The translations under genes were made by a program, and so were the position numbers. A stretch of DNA of 64,000 bases from Methylocystaceae bacterium (GTDB lineage Bacteria > Pseudomonadota > Alphaproteobacteria > Rhizobiales > Beijerinckiaceae). Of the stretch, positions 8,804 through 17,433 are shown piece by piece. The notes beneath the pieces are model-generated. The model was not told the origin of the DNA. It ran no database searches and was given only the letters and a program-made list of their open reading frames with translations. Where the stretch lies: the NCBI GenBank assembly GCA_014190435.1, contig BJGJ01000005.1, forward strand, positions 1-64,000. The letters are read 5' to 3'. Position 1 is the stretch's first letter; the number at the start of each line of letters is the position of its first letter.

Positions 8804-9652
8804 ATGGTAAAAGAGAAGATAATTGCGCTGTGCGCCGATGACTATGGGCTGTCCTATGGCGTTAGTCTGGGAATACTCGAGGCTATTGCGGCAGGTCGGT
8901 TAACTGGCGTCTCAGCTCTTGTCACAGGTTCGCGCTGGCCGACTATGGGGCGAGAACTAGTTCGCCGCGCCGCTGATGCTGATATCGGTCTCCATCTTAA
9001 CTTAACACTAGGATCGCCGCTAGGACCTATGCCAAAATTTGCGCCTAAGGGCGTTTTTCCACCTATCGCTAAAGTTATAAGATTAGCCGTTCGGGGAAAA
9101 CTACCTCTAGGTGAAATTGAAGCAGAAATTGATCGGCAATTAGACCAATTTGAAGCAGTAATTGAAAAAGCGCCTGATCATGTCGATGGCCATCAACATG
9201 TCCATGTATTAGGACCTATTCGTGATATTTTATTTGATGCTTTGATCAAACGCAGTCTAGAGGGCCAAGTGTGGCTGCGTGACGTAAGTGATACCTTGCC
9301 GCGCATTTTATCTCGACGTTCGCAGATATCCAAAGCACTTTCTGTGAGAGCTTTAGCAAAAGGCTTTGCTAAAGAGGCGCGTCAACGGGGTTTTGATGTA
9401 AATGACGGCTTTTCTGGCTTTTCAGATTTTGATCCCACAAAAGACTACGCACAACAGTTTCATCGCTACCTTCAGTCAACAGGCGCGCGTCATCTCATCA
9501 TGTGCCATCCTGGATATGTCGATGAAGATCTAAAGCTCATCGATCCGGTTACAGTGACTCGGTCTCAAGAGCTGGAATTTTTACTTTCGCCCACATTGAT
9601 AGACTTATTCGAAAAAAATGGATTTTTACTCGCGCGTTTATCACAGATTTGA
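8804..9652 (+). CDS. ChbG/HpnK-family carbohydrate deacetylase
   Basis: A YdjC-fold deacetylase that removes acetyl groups from N-acetylated sugars or glycolipids (ChbG acts on chitobiose, HpnK on hopanoid intermediates). Metal and catalytic motifs are present: 'CADDYGLSYGV' (9-19) with the Asp pair, 'GLHLNLTLGSPLG' with the His, and 'DHVDGHQHVHVLGPI' (about 125-139). The length is 282. No hopanoid genes are nearby, so HpnK itself is not claimed. It is divergent from a polyprenyl-phosphate-type glycosyltransferase, and its 3' end is only 8 nt from the stop of convergent nadC. Confidence 0.87.
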   Translation: MVKEKIIALCADDYGLSYGVSLGILEAIAAGRLTGVSALVTGSRWPTMGRELVRRAADADIGLHLNLTLGSPLGPMPKFAPKGVFPPIAKVIRLAVRGKLPLGEIEAEIDRQLDQFEAVIEKAPDHVDGHQHVHVLGPIRDILFDALIKRSLEGQVWLRDVSDTLPRILSRRSQISKALSVRALAKGFAKEARQRGFDVNDGFSGFSDFDPTKDYAQQFHRYLQSTGARHLIMCHPGYVDEDLKLIDPVTVTRSQELEFLLSPTLIDLFEKNGFLLARLSQI

Positions 9653-9660
9653 GCGCAGAT

Positions 9661-10521
9661 TTAATTACAGATTTTTTGAATATTAATATCAAGACCCAAA
9701 TCCAAAACGGGGGCGGAATGTGTAAGTGCGCCTATTGAAATCAGGTCAACGCCTGTCTCAGCAACAGCTGCAACGGTTTCTAGAGATATTCCGCCAGAAG
9801 CCTCACATACAGCCTGTTTGTTTATGATTTTTACTGCTTCCGATAGCTGTGGAATACTCATATTATCAAGCATAATAGCGTCAGCCCCTTCACAGAGAGC
9901 TTCGCGTAATTGATCTAGCGTATCTACTTCTATTTCTATTTTAACGAGATGTCCGATTTTAGCTTTTGCAGCTCGTAGCGCCGAAGTTACGCTGCCAGCA
10001 ATTGCTATATGATTATCTTTTATGAGTATTGCATCATCTAAACCAAAGCGATGATTGACCCCGCCGCCGCATATGACGGCATATTTTTCTAAAGCACGTA
10101 GATTTGGTGTTGTTTTTCGTGTGTCGCATATTCTTGTATGGGTGTGCGCGATGAGGCTAACGTATTTGGCTGTTAATGTTGAAATTCCCGACAGATGACC
10201 CATAAAATTTAAGGCAACGCGTTCTGCCGCTAGGATGCTAGTCGCCAAACCTTTGATGCGCGCGATAATATCCCCAGATCTAACTAATGCCCCGTCCTCA
10301 TGTAAATTTTCATATAGTATTTCCGGGTCTATCACATTAAATGCTGCATAAGCTGCAGTTGTGCCGCATAATACGCCATTATTTCGAGCAACCACTAAAG
10401 CTTCGATTTTAATCTGATTATTAAAAACTGCTTCACTGGTTATGTCGCCTGCTCGACCAAGATCTTCAATTAATGCTTCTTTTATGCATTTTTCCAACAG
10501 AAGGTGGGGCGGCATAGGCAT
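9661..10521 (-). CDS. nadC: Nicotinate-nucleotide pyrophosphorylase (carboxylating), quinolinate phosphoribosyltransferase
   Basis: Converts quinolinate and PRPP to nicotinate mononucleotide in de novo NAD synthesis. Diagnostic motifs are 'VALNFMGHLSGIST' (about 110-123), 'CDTRKTTPNLRALEKYAV' and 'GGGVNHRFGLDDAILIKDNHI', with the C-terminal barrel segment 'SGGISLETVAAVAETGVDLIS'. The ORF track starts at a TTG inside nadB; the ATG at 10521 follows AGGA immediately after the nadB stop and is the better start (an ATG two codons later is also possible). It is third in the nadA-nadB-nadC series and overlaps or abuts nadB, so the two are translationally linked. Confidence 0.95.
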   Translation of the reverse strand: MPMPPHLLLEKCIKEALIEDLGRAGDITSEAVFNNQIKIEALVVARNNGVLCGTTAAYAAFNVIDPEILYENLHEDGALVRSGDIIARIKGLATSILAAERVALNFMGHLSGISTLTAKYVSLIAHTHTRICDTRKTTPNLRALEKYAVICGGGVNHRFGLDDAILIKDNHIAIAGSVTSALRAAKAKIGHLVKIEIEVDTLDQLREALCEGADAIMLDNMSIPQLSEAVKIINKQAVCEASGGISLETVAAVAETGVDLISIGALTHSAPVLDLGLDINIQKICN

Positions 10522-10525
10522 TTTC

Positions 10526-12064
10526 CTAGATACAAGAATTTGCAATATCTAAAACTTGATTAAGAGTTATTTTTGTTCGGCTGCCAAGCGTTGGATTTTC
10601 TTGCGGATAGTCATCTCTATAGTGAGCGCCACGACTTTCGCAGCGCTTTAAAGCGCTTGCAGCAATAAAAATAGCTGTAATAAGCATATTTTGAACTACA
10701 GGGGGCTTCTTCTTGTTGTAGAGCGTGGCGAAGCGTTTCAAAGCAAGACTAAGCCCTTGTTTATTTCTGATCACGCCAACATGATTACTCATGTTCTCGC
10801 GAATTTCAGTGATTATTGCTGAGCTTTGAATGTTTGGTGTATTTGATTTGGGTAAATTAACACCATAGTCAGAGCGAGCAATTTGACGCTTTTTTATATC
10901 GCTTGCTACCCGGTCAGCAAAAACAAGAGCCTCCAATAGAGAATTTGAGGCCAATCGATTTGCCCCATGAACGCCAGTAGAGGCTACTTCGCCGATTGCC
11001 CACATATGGTCAATTGATGTGCGGCCGCAGGCGTCCGTCAAAATCCCTCCCATATGATAGTGGGCGGCAGGCGCAATCGGTATGGGCTGATTTATTGGAT
11101 TAATCCCAGCAGCAATACAGCTCGCGTATACAGCGGGAAAACGAGTAGGGAAGTCTCTACCTATTTTTTCCCGCGCATCCAAAAAAGCGCCCGAGCCTTC
11201 TTGTATACTCTCATAAACCTTACGCGCGACAATATCTCTAGGCGCTAGCTCCGCTCTACTATCGCTGTCGATGAGGAAACGGTGACCAAACCGATTGATT
11301 ATCGTTGCGCCTTCTCCACGAAGAGACTCTGTCGCAAGTGGCGCTGGATCAGTATGAATATCGATCGCAGTTGGATGAAATTGAACAAATTCAGCATCCG
11401 CTATCACTGCTCCAACTTGCGCAGCCATAGCGACGCCGGCACCGCATGAGTCAAGAGGATTTGTTGTAAGACTATAGAGATGGCCTATGCCGCCTGTTGC
11501 TAAAATTAAACATGCGCACCGATACTCAATACTCTTCTCATCTGATGTTAAACAGAAAACGCTTAGAGAATGGCTGTTATGTTTCGATATTTTGTAGGCG
11601 GTGGCGCCCTCAATCACATTAATTGAAGGAGTGGCGTCTAATTTTTTCTTTAATGTCTCCATAATGGCTCGTCCGGCGCTATCGCCTTTGACCCGGACAA
11701 TGCGTCGATGTGAATGCGCAGCTTCCTGGGAGGGTAAAAACACTCCGTGTTTGGTGCGATCAAAAGGCGCGCCAAATTCTAGCAGTTCTTGAATCCTACT
11801 CCGAGCTTCCTGAGCCATTCCAAGAGCTATATTCTCGTCAACAAGTCCTGCTCCTGCTGCGATTGTATCAAAAGCATGTTTCTCGGGGCTGTCATCTTCC
11901 TCTACTGCAGCTGCGATACCGCCCTGAGCCCAATAAGAGGCACCGCTGGTTCCAACAGAACTTGGCGCTATTAACGTCACGGGAAGGGGGGCAAGTTTTA
12001 AGGCGCAGTATAATCCCGCAAGACCACCGCCTAGAATGATAATTGGCGTGGAAAAATTATTCAT
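10526..12064 (-). CDS. nadB: L-aspartate oxidase
   Basis: An FAD enzyme oxidising L-aspartate to iminoaspartate, which NadA condenses into quinolinate. The N-terminal dinucleotide-binding motif 'IILGGGLAGLYCALKLA' (9-25), the family stretches 'GTSGASYWAQGGIAAA' and 'AAHSHRRIVRVKGDSAGRAI', and 'EFVQFHPTAI' place it in the succinate dehydrogenase/fumarate reductase flavoprotein superfamily as NadB rather than SdhA. The length is 512. It is downstream of nadA on the same strand but separated by 360 nt, so a separate promoter or a processed transcript is possible; it is followed directly by nadC. Confidence 0.95.
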   Translation of the reverse strand: MNNFSTPIIILGGGLAGLYCALKLAPLPVTLIAPSSVGTSGASYWAQGGIAAAVEEDDSPEKHAFDTIAAGAGLVDENIALGMAQEARSRIQELLEFGAPFDRTKHGVFLPSQEAAHSHRRIVRVKGDSAGRAIMETLKKKLDATPSINVIEGATAYKISKHNSHSLSVFCLTSDEKSIEYRCACLILATGGIGHLYSLTTNPLDSCGAGVAMAAQVGAVIADAEFVQFHPTAIDIHTDPAPLATESLRGEGATIINRFGHRFLIDSDSRAELAPRDIVARKVYESIQEGSGAFLDAREKIGRDFPTRFPAVYASCIAAGINPINQPIPIAPAAHYHMGGILTDACGRTSIDHMWAIGEVASTGVHGANRLASNSLLEALVFADRVASDIKKRQIARSDYGVNLPKSNTPNIQSSAIITEIRENMSNHVGVIRNKQGLSLALKRFATLYNKKKPPVVQNMLITAIFIAASALKRCESRGAHYRDDYPQENPTLGSRTKITLNQVLDIANSCI

Positions 12065-12424
12065 AATGCAGGATCAATTCTCTTTTGGAGAGACAAATAA
12101 TTGCAACAAAGTGATCGGTTATAAGTAGTGATGAGAGATTAAAGCTATAAATATAATTATTGATTGATGGGCGAGTCATTGAGAATAAGTATTTCACATT
12201 AATATACTTTAATAAATTTGTTAGCGTTAAGAGTTTATGTGAGCGTTCCCCTTCAATAGAAATCTTGTGCCTAACAGATTTGAACGTAAAAAAAATAAAG
12301 AGTCTAATTGAGCTTGAAAAAATACGCATTGCTTGATCAGATGTTTTTATGTTGGCGATCATATTTTCACATACCAACATAGTTTTGAACCTTACCTAAA
12401 TAGGCGCCAAATCCAGACGCGCTA
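12065..12424. other. 360-nt AT-rich spacer between nadA and nadB
   Basis: No supported gene. The ORF track gives a 107-residue minus-strand reading (12057-12380) that overlaps the nadB start by 8 bp; it lacks a convincing ribosome site, has no recognisable domain and an odd hydrophobic/Ser composition, so I do not call it. An 8-bp inverted repeat, TATGTTGG (12348-12355) and CCAACATA (12374-12381), lies about 44 nt after the nadA stop; it could fold in the nadA-nadB transcript but has no U-tract. The rest shows nothing I can name. Confidence 0.5.
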
Positions 12425-13522
12425 TTAGCCCAAATTAATCATGCGCTGGACGCTTTTTTTAGCTTTTTCAGCAATGATTGGATCAATAATAATCTCTTCT
12501 CTAATATAGAGTAGACTATCAAGTATCTTCGGTAAGGTAATGCGTTTCATATGTGGACATAGGTTACAGGGACGAACAAATTCAGTTCCAGTCGTCTCGG
12601 CTGCGACGTTATCCGCCATGGAACATTCTGTAACTAAAAGAACGCTTTTTGGTTTCTGCTTCTTCACATAATCAATCATTGCTGCTGTAGAACCAGAAAA
12701 ATCTGAAACCATAACAACTTCTTTTGGGCATTCCGGATGCGCGATCACAGTTAAACCAGGATGATCTAATCGATAATTCATAATTTCTTCTGCTGTAAAG
12801 CGCTCATGGACTTCGCAGGCGCCATTCCAGGGTATGATCTCAACGTCTGTTGAAGCGGCTACATTATCCGCCAAATGTCGATCTGGTAGTAAAATAACGC
12901 GCTTAACGCCAAGGCTTTCAACAACTCGAACAGCATTTGAGGAAGTACAGCATATATCAACCTCAGCTTTCACTTCCGCCGAGGTATTCACATAAGCAAT
13001 AATGGGCACGCCTGGATATTTTTTTCTTAAATAGCGAATATCTGAGGCAGTAATTGACGCTGCTAAAGAGCAACCTGCTTTTGTATCGGGCGTGAGGACA
13101 ACTTTTGACGGATTGAGTATCTTAGACGTCTCCGCCATAAAATGAACGCCGCCTTGAACAATGACGTCGGCTTGCGACTGGGCGGCCAATTTGGCTAGTT
13201 GTAAGCTGTCGCCGACATAATCTGCAACGCAATGAAAGATTTCTGGCGTTTGATAATTATGCGCCAAAATAACAGCATTTCTCTGAAGCTTTAATTCATT
13301 AATAGCTTTTATATAGGGTGCAAAGAGCGGCCACTCAAACTGTGGAATGACTTTAGAAACTTTTGGGTAGAGATGGGCCGTCGCTGCTTCGACTTCAGCT
13401 GTCCATGTTAAATCAGGTTTAGCAATAACAGAAAAACGGGACGCGGATTTAAAGCTGGGGCTGAGCGAGGCTTTAAACGTTGTGTCGCTATTAGCTTCAG
13501 GATAAAGATTCTGGACACCCAT
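12425..13522 (-). CDS. nadA: Quinolinate synthase A
   Basis: A [4Fe-4S] enzyme condensing iminoaspartate with dihydroxyacetone phosphate to give quinolinate. The tandem-fold motifs and cluster cysteines are visible: '[12 protein letters not shown]', '[12 protein letters not shown]', 'CCTSSNAV', '[10 protein letters not shown]', '[12 protein letters not shown]' and '[16 protein letters not shown]'. The last corresponds to the C-terminal cysteine ligand region. The ORF track begins at a GTG (13534); the ATG four codons in (13522) is used here. An N-terminal extension of roughly 45 residues precedes the conserved core. A perfect 19-bp palindrome lies 20 nt upstream, suggesting repression of the pathway by NAD status. 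Confidence 0.95.
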   Translation of the reverse strand: MGVQNLYPEANSDTTFKASLSPSFKSASRFSVIAKPDLTWTAEVEAATAHLYPKVSKVIPQFEWPLFAPYIKAINELKLQRNAVILAHNYQTPEIFHCVADYVGDSLQLAKLAAQSQADVIVQGGVHFMAETSKILNPSKVVLTPDTKAGCSLAASITASDIRYLRKKYPGVPIIAYVNTSAEVKAEVDICCTSSNAVRVVESLGVKRVILLPDRHLADNVAASTDVEIIPWNGACEVHERFTAEEIMNYRLDHPGLTVIAHPECPKEVVMVSDFSGSTAAMIDYVKKQKPKSVLLVTECSMADNVAAETTGTEFVRPCNLCPHMKRITLPKILDSLLYIREEIIIDPIIAEKAKKSVQRMINLG

Positions 13523-13542
13523 ATTCCAGCCCACGCCTTAGA

Positions 13543-13561
13543 TATGCTCAAATTGAGCATA
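13543..13561. promoter_or_regulatory. 19-bp perfect palindrome in the nadA promoter, candidate operator
   Basis: TATGCTCAA-A-TTGAGCATA is a perfect 9-1-9 inverted repeat ending about 20 nt before the nadA ATG. On the minus strand a TATTAT that could serve as a -10 box overlaps its upstream arm. Its position and symmetry are those of a dimeric repressor site. In alphaproteobacteria nadABC operons are controlled by NadQ-type repressors, so this is a candidate NadQ operator; I cannot confirm the motif match from memory. Confidence 0.65.
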
Positions 13562-13792
13562 ATAGGTTTATATAAAATCTCCGGTGCGAAGAATTCCACC
13601 CGGAGGCATCCATTCAGAATAGGGATCTCACAAGCCAATGGCAAGATGCATAAGACGACCCAAGACTACTGATTGAGATGTATGTCAACCGCTCCATCTT
13701 AAGGATAATGATTTTTCTGTCCGTCTAGACAAAACGCCCGGGTCTAGTCATAGGTTTTTGAAATAAACGAAAAAAGGCGGTCCGTACCAAGC

Positions 13793-14719
13793 ATGTTCGC
13801 GCACAGGCATTTACTCGGAATAGAGGGCTTGTCTCGACCCGATATTGAGACACTCCTTCAAATGTCAGATCAGGCAGTTGAGGTATCGCGGCGCATCAAT
13901 AAAAAACAATCCATTCTAAGCGGACGAACGCAAATAAATCTTTTTTATGAAGCCTCTACGCGGACACAAGCCTCATTTGAGCTTGCCGGAAAAAGACTTG
14001 GCGCTGACGTCATGAATATGTCTGTCGCCAGGTCTTCAGAAGCAAAAGGCGAAACACTTATCGATACAGCGATGACTCTCAATGCTATGCGTCCTGACAT
14101 CATAGTGGTTCGTCATTCTCAAGCTGGAGCAGCTAAATTATTGGCAAAGAAAGTTGATTGTTCTGTTGTTAACGCTGGTGATGGCGCTCACGAACATCCA
14201 ACCCAAGCTTTATTAGATGCTCTAACAATTCGACGGAATAAAAAGCGTATTGAAGGTCTAACAATTGCGATATGCGGAGATATTCTTCATTCACGCGTTG
14301 CGCGCTCGAATATCCTCTTGCTGTCAACACTGGGCGCTCATGTGCGCGTTATCGGCCCCTCAACGCTTGCGCCAGAGTCTTTTAGAAATATTGGCGTCGA
14401 GGTCTTTCACGATATGAAACGCGGTCTTCAAGGAGCCGATGTCGTGATGATGTTGAGATTACAAAAAGAACGCATGTCAGGAACACTCACGCCGAGCGCT
14501 AGAGAATATTTTCATTTCTATGGCTTAGACGAAGAAAAACTTAACTATGCTAAACCCGACGCTCTTGTTATGCACCCAGGTCCTATGAATCGCGGAGTTG
14601 AAATCGATTCAAGTGTTGCCGACGGAACGCGGTCCTTGATCCGGGAACAAGTTGAAATGGGTGTAGCCGTACGTATGGCGGTTCTTGAAGCCCTAACGCA
14701 TCATTTTCCAAATAGCTGA
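13793..14719 (+). CDS. pyrB: Aspartate carbamoyltransferase, catalytic chain
   Basis: Catalyses carbamoyl transfer to aspartate, the committed step of pyrimidine synthesis. The carbamoyl-phosphate motif '[20 protein letters not shown]' region (about 53-72), '[16 protein letters not shown]', '[13 protein letters not shown]' and the C-terminal '[12 protein letters not shown]' are intact, at the normal length of 308. In many alphaproteobacteria pyrC follows directly; here a small membrane protein follows instead and no pyrI or pyrC is seen, while pyrE lies separately near 52 kb. No pyrimidine-type leader attenuator is evident upstream. Confidence 0.96.
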   Translation: MFAHRHLLGIEGLSRPDIETLLQMSDQAVEVSRRINKKQSILSGRTQINLFYEASTRTQASFELAGKRLGADVMNMSVARSSEAKGETLIDTAMTLNAMRPDIIVVRHSQAGAAKLLAKKVDCSVVNAGDGAHEHPTQALLDALTIRRNKKRIEGLTIAICGDILHSRVARSNILLLSTLGAHVRVIGPSTLAPESFRNIGVEVFHDMKRGLQGADVVMMLRLQKERMSGTLTPSAREYFHFYGLDEEKLNYAKPDALVMHPGPMNRGVEIDSSVADGTRSLIREQVEMGVAVRMAVLEALTHHFPNS

Positions 14720-14752
14720 GCGCAAGATTCTATAAAGATTAAGGAGTTAAAA

Positions 14753-15076
14753 ATGGTCAAGCTCATTCGTTTTATTGCACTCGTCTCTCAATCAATTTTC
14801 ATCCAATTTGTTCACTTATTTGGATTAGTTGCTTTCGTTCTATCCGCTGTGATGGGGTATTTTCGGTTACCTTCATGGACTGTGCCCATCGCTTCAGTCA
14901 TTTTTGGCGTTGTTGCAGATAAATACATTGATGAAAGTGCTGTTTCATCCTTACTTGAAAAAGCAGCGTCAGCAAATCAACGCGGCGGTTTTTTGATCGT
15001 TGTATTTTTTGTTATTACCGCGGTCGGCTATGTTTCTGGAGCTTATGGTCGTCATTATCTCAAAAATCGTCAGTAA
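14753..15076 (+). CDS. Small membrane protein of unknown function
   Basis: 107 residues, preceded by AAGGAG. It has two to three hydrophobic segments ('FVHLFGLVAFVLSAVMGYF' at about 20-38, 'VPIASVIFGVVADKYI' at about 43-58, 'GFLIVVFFVITAVGYVSGAYG' at about 79-99) and a basic C-terminus, so an inner-membrane protein is likely. No family recognised. It follows pyrB by 33 nt on the same strand and is probably co-transcribed; nothing ties it to pyrimidine synthesis. Confidence 0.7.
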   Translation: MVKLIRFIALVSQSIFIQFVHLFGLVAFVLSAVMGYFRLPSWTVPIASVIFGVVADKYIDESAVSSLLEKAASANQRGGFLIVVFFVITAVGYVSGAYGRHYLKNRQ

Positions 15077-15115
15077 GACAGATCACACAATCCAGCGAAC
15101 CATCTTACTGATAAT

Positions 15116-15138
15116 TAAATTGTCCAGATCACAATTTA
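15116..15138. terminator. AT-rich hairpin between convergent genes
   Basis: TAAATTGT and ACAATTTA form an 8-bp perfect inverted repeat around a 7-nt loop, in the 70-nt space between the convergent small membrane gene and cysK. Its position suits a bidirectional terminator, but the stem is AT-rich and no U-tract follows, so the call is weak. Confidence 0.35.
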
Positions 15139-15146
15139 GCAACCAG

Positions 15147-16127
15147 TCACAGTCCTTCAAACAAGGCTGTTGAGAGGTATCTTTCTGCAAACGAGGCAAT
15201 AAGCACAACGATATTTTTTCCCTCTGTTTCAGGTCTTGCGGCGATTTCTAACGCTGCTGCGACAGCTGCGCCGGAAGATATTCCCCCCGGGATACCCTCT
15301 ACGCGTGCCAGCAACCGGGCTGTATCAATTGCCGTCTGATTACCAATCGTCACGATTTCATCGATGACTCCGCGGTCAAGAATAGGCGGCACAAAACCTG
15401 CGCCGATGCCTTGAATCTTATGCGGACCTGGCGGACGCCCAGAGAGAACAGCTGAATCCTCAGGTTCTACGGCAATAATGCGTATATCGCCTCGACGCTG
15501 TTTGAGCACTTGACCAACGCCCGTAATGGTTCCGCCGGTGCCTACGCCTGAAATAAAATAATCAATTTTTCCTTGAGTATCATTCCAAATTTCTTCTGCA
15601 GTCGTGCTTTTATGTATGGCTGGGTTGGCTTGATTTTCAAATTGTTGTGGAATGACCGCATTAGGGGTTTCGGCGGCAATTTCTGCCGCCTTTGTTAACG
15701 CGCCTTTCATGCCTTGAGCAGCTGGCGTCAATACGAGCTCTGCACCCAGTAAGGCGAGCATTTTTCTCCGTTCGATCGACATGGATTCAGGCATGACAAG
15801 AATAAGTTGATATCCACGTGCAGCGGCGACAAATGCGAGCGCTATTCCAGTATTGCCAGATGTTGGTTCAATTAAAATATTTTTTCCTGGACTGATCTGT
15901 CCCATCTTTTCAAGCGTTTCGATCATATTGACGCCAATACGATCTTTTACGCTTCCAATCGGATTAAAAAATTCTAATTTTGCTAAGATATTTCCTGGAA
16001 CGGCTTTAAGCGTTTTAATCCGATCTAGTCTAACGATTGGCGTATCGCCGATAGTTTGAGTGATAGATGAATAAATCTTTCCACGCCCAGGGGTGTGAGG
16101 TGGTGAAAAAGATGTATCGCTTACCAC
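15147..16127 (-). CDS. cysK: Cysteine synthase A (O-acetylserine sulfhydrylase)
   Basis: A PLP enzyme that makes cysteine from O-acetylserine and sulfide. '[15 protein letters not shown]' (about 54-68) carries the PLP-binding lysine; '[20 protein letters not shown]' supplies the substrate loop; '[12 protein letters not shown]' is the phosphate-binding glycine loop; and '[18 protein letters not shown]' is the C-terminal motif. The length of 326 includes a short N-terminal extension. The start is GTG with a clear GGAGAG 5-6 nt upstream. Monocistronic as seen; no serine acetyltransferase is nearby. Confidence 0.95.
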   Translation of the reverse strand: MVSDTSFSPPHTPGRGKIYSSITQTIGDTPIVRLDRIKTLKAVPGNILAKLEFFNPIGSVKDRIGVNMIETLEKMGQISPGKNILIEPTSGNTGIALAFVAAARGYQLILVMPESMSIERRKMLALLGAELVLTPAAQGMKGALTKAAEIAAETPNAVIPQQFENQANPAIHKSTTAEEIWNDTQGKIDYFISGVGTGGTITGVGQVLKQRRGDIRIIAVEPEDSAVLSGRPPGPHKIQGIGAGFVPPILDRGVIDEIVTIGNQTAIDTARLLARVEGIPGGISSGAAVAAALEIAARPETEGKNIVVLIASFAERYLSTALFEGL

Positions 16128-16562
16128 GAATCTCTCCTGTTATTCTCGTAGTTTTATAGATAAAACGCCCAATACCAGCCACAGCGTCAGCATAAAGCCC
16201 CGACTTATGAACTGAATAGCTAATTAGCATAAAATCAATTGTTTGCACCTTGATTATTTGTCGTCATTACTGCAAGGCGCGCCGCCAACTCACTCTTTTT
16301 ACTTGGTAACAGGGTTAAACGCATGAAAAAACATCCAAAAGGATTAGGCCCAATCTTTTAAGACGCAAAAAATAGACTTTCACCTATTCCTATTCTTGCT
16401 CTAAAAAACATAGATTTTCCAATGGATGCAAAAGGACTAAAATTACATCCGGTCGCCTTAGCTCAGTGGACAAGGATGTAAGGGCTGACTATAAGACACG
16501 CGTCAACTTAGGGTTGGCTTTCCCAGATATAGAAGGCCGGCGTATGCGTCGCCGGGGTATGA
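16128..16562. other. 435-nt intergenic region with a tRNA-like segment and a hairpin before pcm
   Basis: Most of this gap holds nothing recognisable. From about 16451 the plus strand reads GGTCGCCTTAGCTCAGTGGA, which resembles an acceptor strand plus D-arm of a tRNA. It is followed by a TGAC..GTCA stem and GGG..CCC, where anticodon and T-arms might once have been, but no valid anticodon loop, T-loop or matching 3' acceptor exists. A perfect hairpin CCGGCG-TATGCGT-CGCCGG (about 16537-16555) then sits directly before the pcm start. The in-frame reading MKKHPKGLGPIF from 16323 ends after 12 codons and is not called. This may be a decayed tRNA, a structured leader, or chance. Confidence 0.4.
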
Positions 16563-17279
16563 ATGTCCGATATTGCGGTCGCGCCGATTTCGCGTGAAAA
16601 AGGGCAGAGTCTAACCACATCAGCGTTAAGAACGCGTATGGTCGATCGCCAGATTCGTCCATTTGACGTGACGGACGTTCCCGTGCTTGATCAGTTTCTT
16701 TATGTACCGCGCGAATATTTTCTTCCAGAAAATCAAATTTCGTTAGCCTATTCTGACTTGGCGATAAAGCTCGTTAATTCAGCCAACCCCAGACGGACGC
16801 TTTTACCGCCGCTCATTTTGGCCCGCATGATCCAAGGATCAACGCCACGAGAGGGAGATCGAGTATTAACTCTTGGTGGCGGCGGCTATTCGGCAGCTAT
16901 TTTAGCAGGCCTTGTCTCAGAAGTCGTAGTGGTTGAGAGCGATCAGCTTATCGCACAGCGGATGCTAACTGGATTTAAAAACTTAGGCATAAATAATATT
17001 CACGTTGAGATCAGTGCGCTTTCAAGAGGCGCCCCTCATTTGGGCCCGTTTGATATCATTTTAGTCGAAGGCGCCGTTGATACAGATCTCTCGGGTCTTT
17101 CTGCTCAATTAAGTAAGAGTGGCCGGATCATGACAATCGCTACGCCAGAATTAGGGGCAGGCAGACAACTGTCGCGCTTCGATAACGTCAAAGGCCATCT
17201 CGAAGGCGCGCTGCCTATTTTGAGTGTCCATGTGCCTGTTTTAGAAGGCTTTGAGAAAACTTCCGATTTCGTCTTCTAA
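16563..17279 (+). CDS. pcm: Protein-L-isoaspartate O-methyltransferase family protein
   Basis: A SAM-dependent methyltransferase of the Pcm family, which repairs isomerised aspartyl residues. The N-terminal 'RMVDRQIRPFDVTDVPVLDQF' region (about 25-45) is the typical alphaproteobacterial start, and 'GDRVLTLGGGGYSAAILAGL' (about 99-118) is SAM motif I, with a four-glycine run instead of the usual GxGxG. 'FDIILVEGAV' is motif II. At 238 residues it belongs to the subgroup encoded next to tolC; substrate activity has rarely been tested for that subgroup. It is followed after 154 nt by tolC on the same strand. Confidence 0.88.
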   Translation: MSDIAVAPISREKGQSLTTSALRTRMVDRQIRPFDVTDVPVLDQFLYVPREYFLPENQISLAYSDLAIKLVNSANPRRTLLPPLILARMIQGSTPREGDRVLTLGGGGYSAAILAGLVSEVVVVESDQLIAQRMLTGFKNLGINNIHVEISALSRGAPHLGPFDIILVEGAVDTDLSGLSAQLSKSGRIMTIATPELGAGRQLSRFDNVKGHLEGALPILSVHVPVLEGFEKTSDFVF

Positions 17280-17433
17280 TAACTCGCCTCTAAGGGGATT
17301 TAGGGGAGTTTCTGGTTGAAATAGTCCGGGAAAATTCTTTTACGCCATCAGTTCGCCATGCCACTCACCCATCAATTGAGCATAAGCTAGGCCCAGCCTT
17401 TAGGTCGGTTTCGAGTTTGCAGGGGGTGGAGGG

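Noticed and set aside
12057-12380. 107-residue minus-strand ORF between nadA and nadB
   Set aside because: No ribosome site, no domain, overlaps the nadB start, and its composition reflects AT-rich noncoding DNA.
16030-16248. 72-residue minus-strand ORF upstream of cysK
   Set aside because: It overlaps the cysK coding region out of frame, while the GTG start of cysK has a strong ribosome site in between.
16323-16361. 12-codon reading MKKHPKGLGPIF, with a further in-frame reading after its stop
   Set aside because: A single TAA separates the two readings, neither matches a known family and neither has a strong ribosome site; could be chance.
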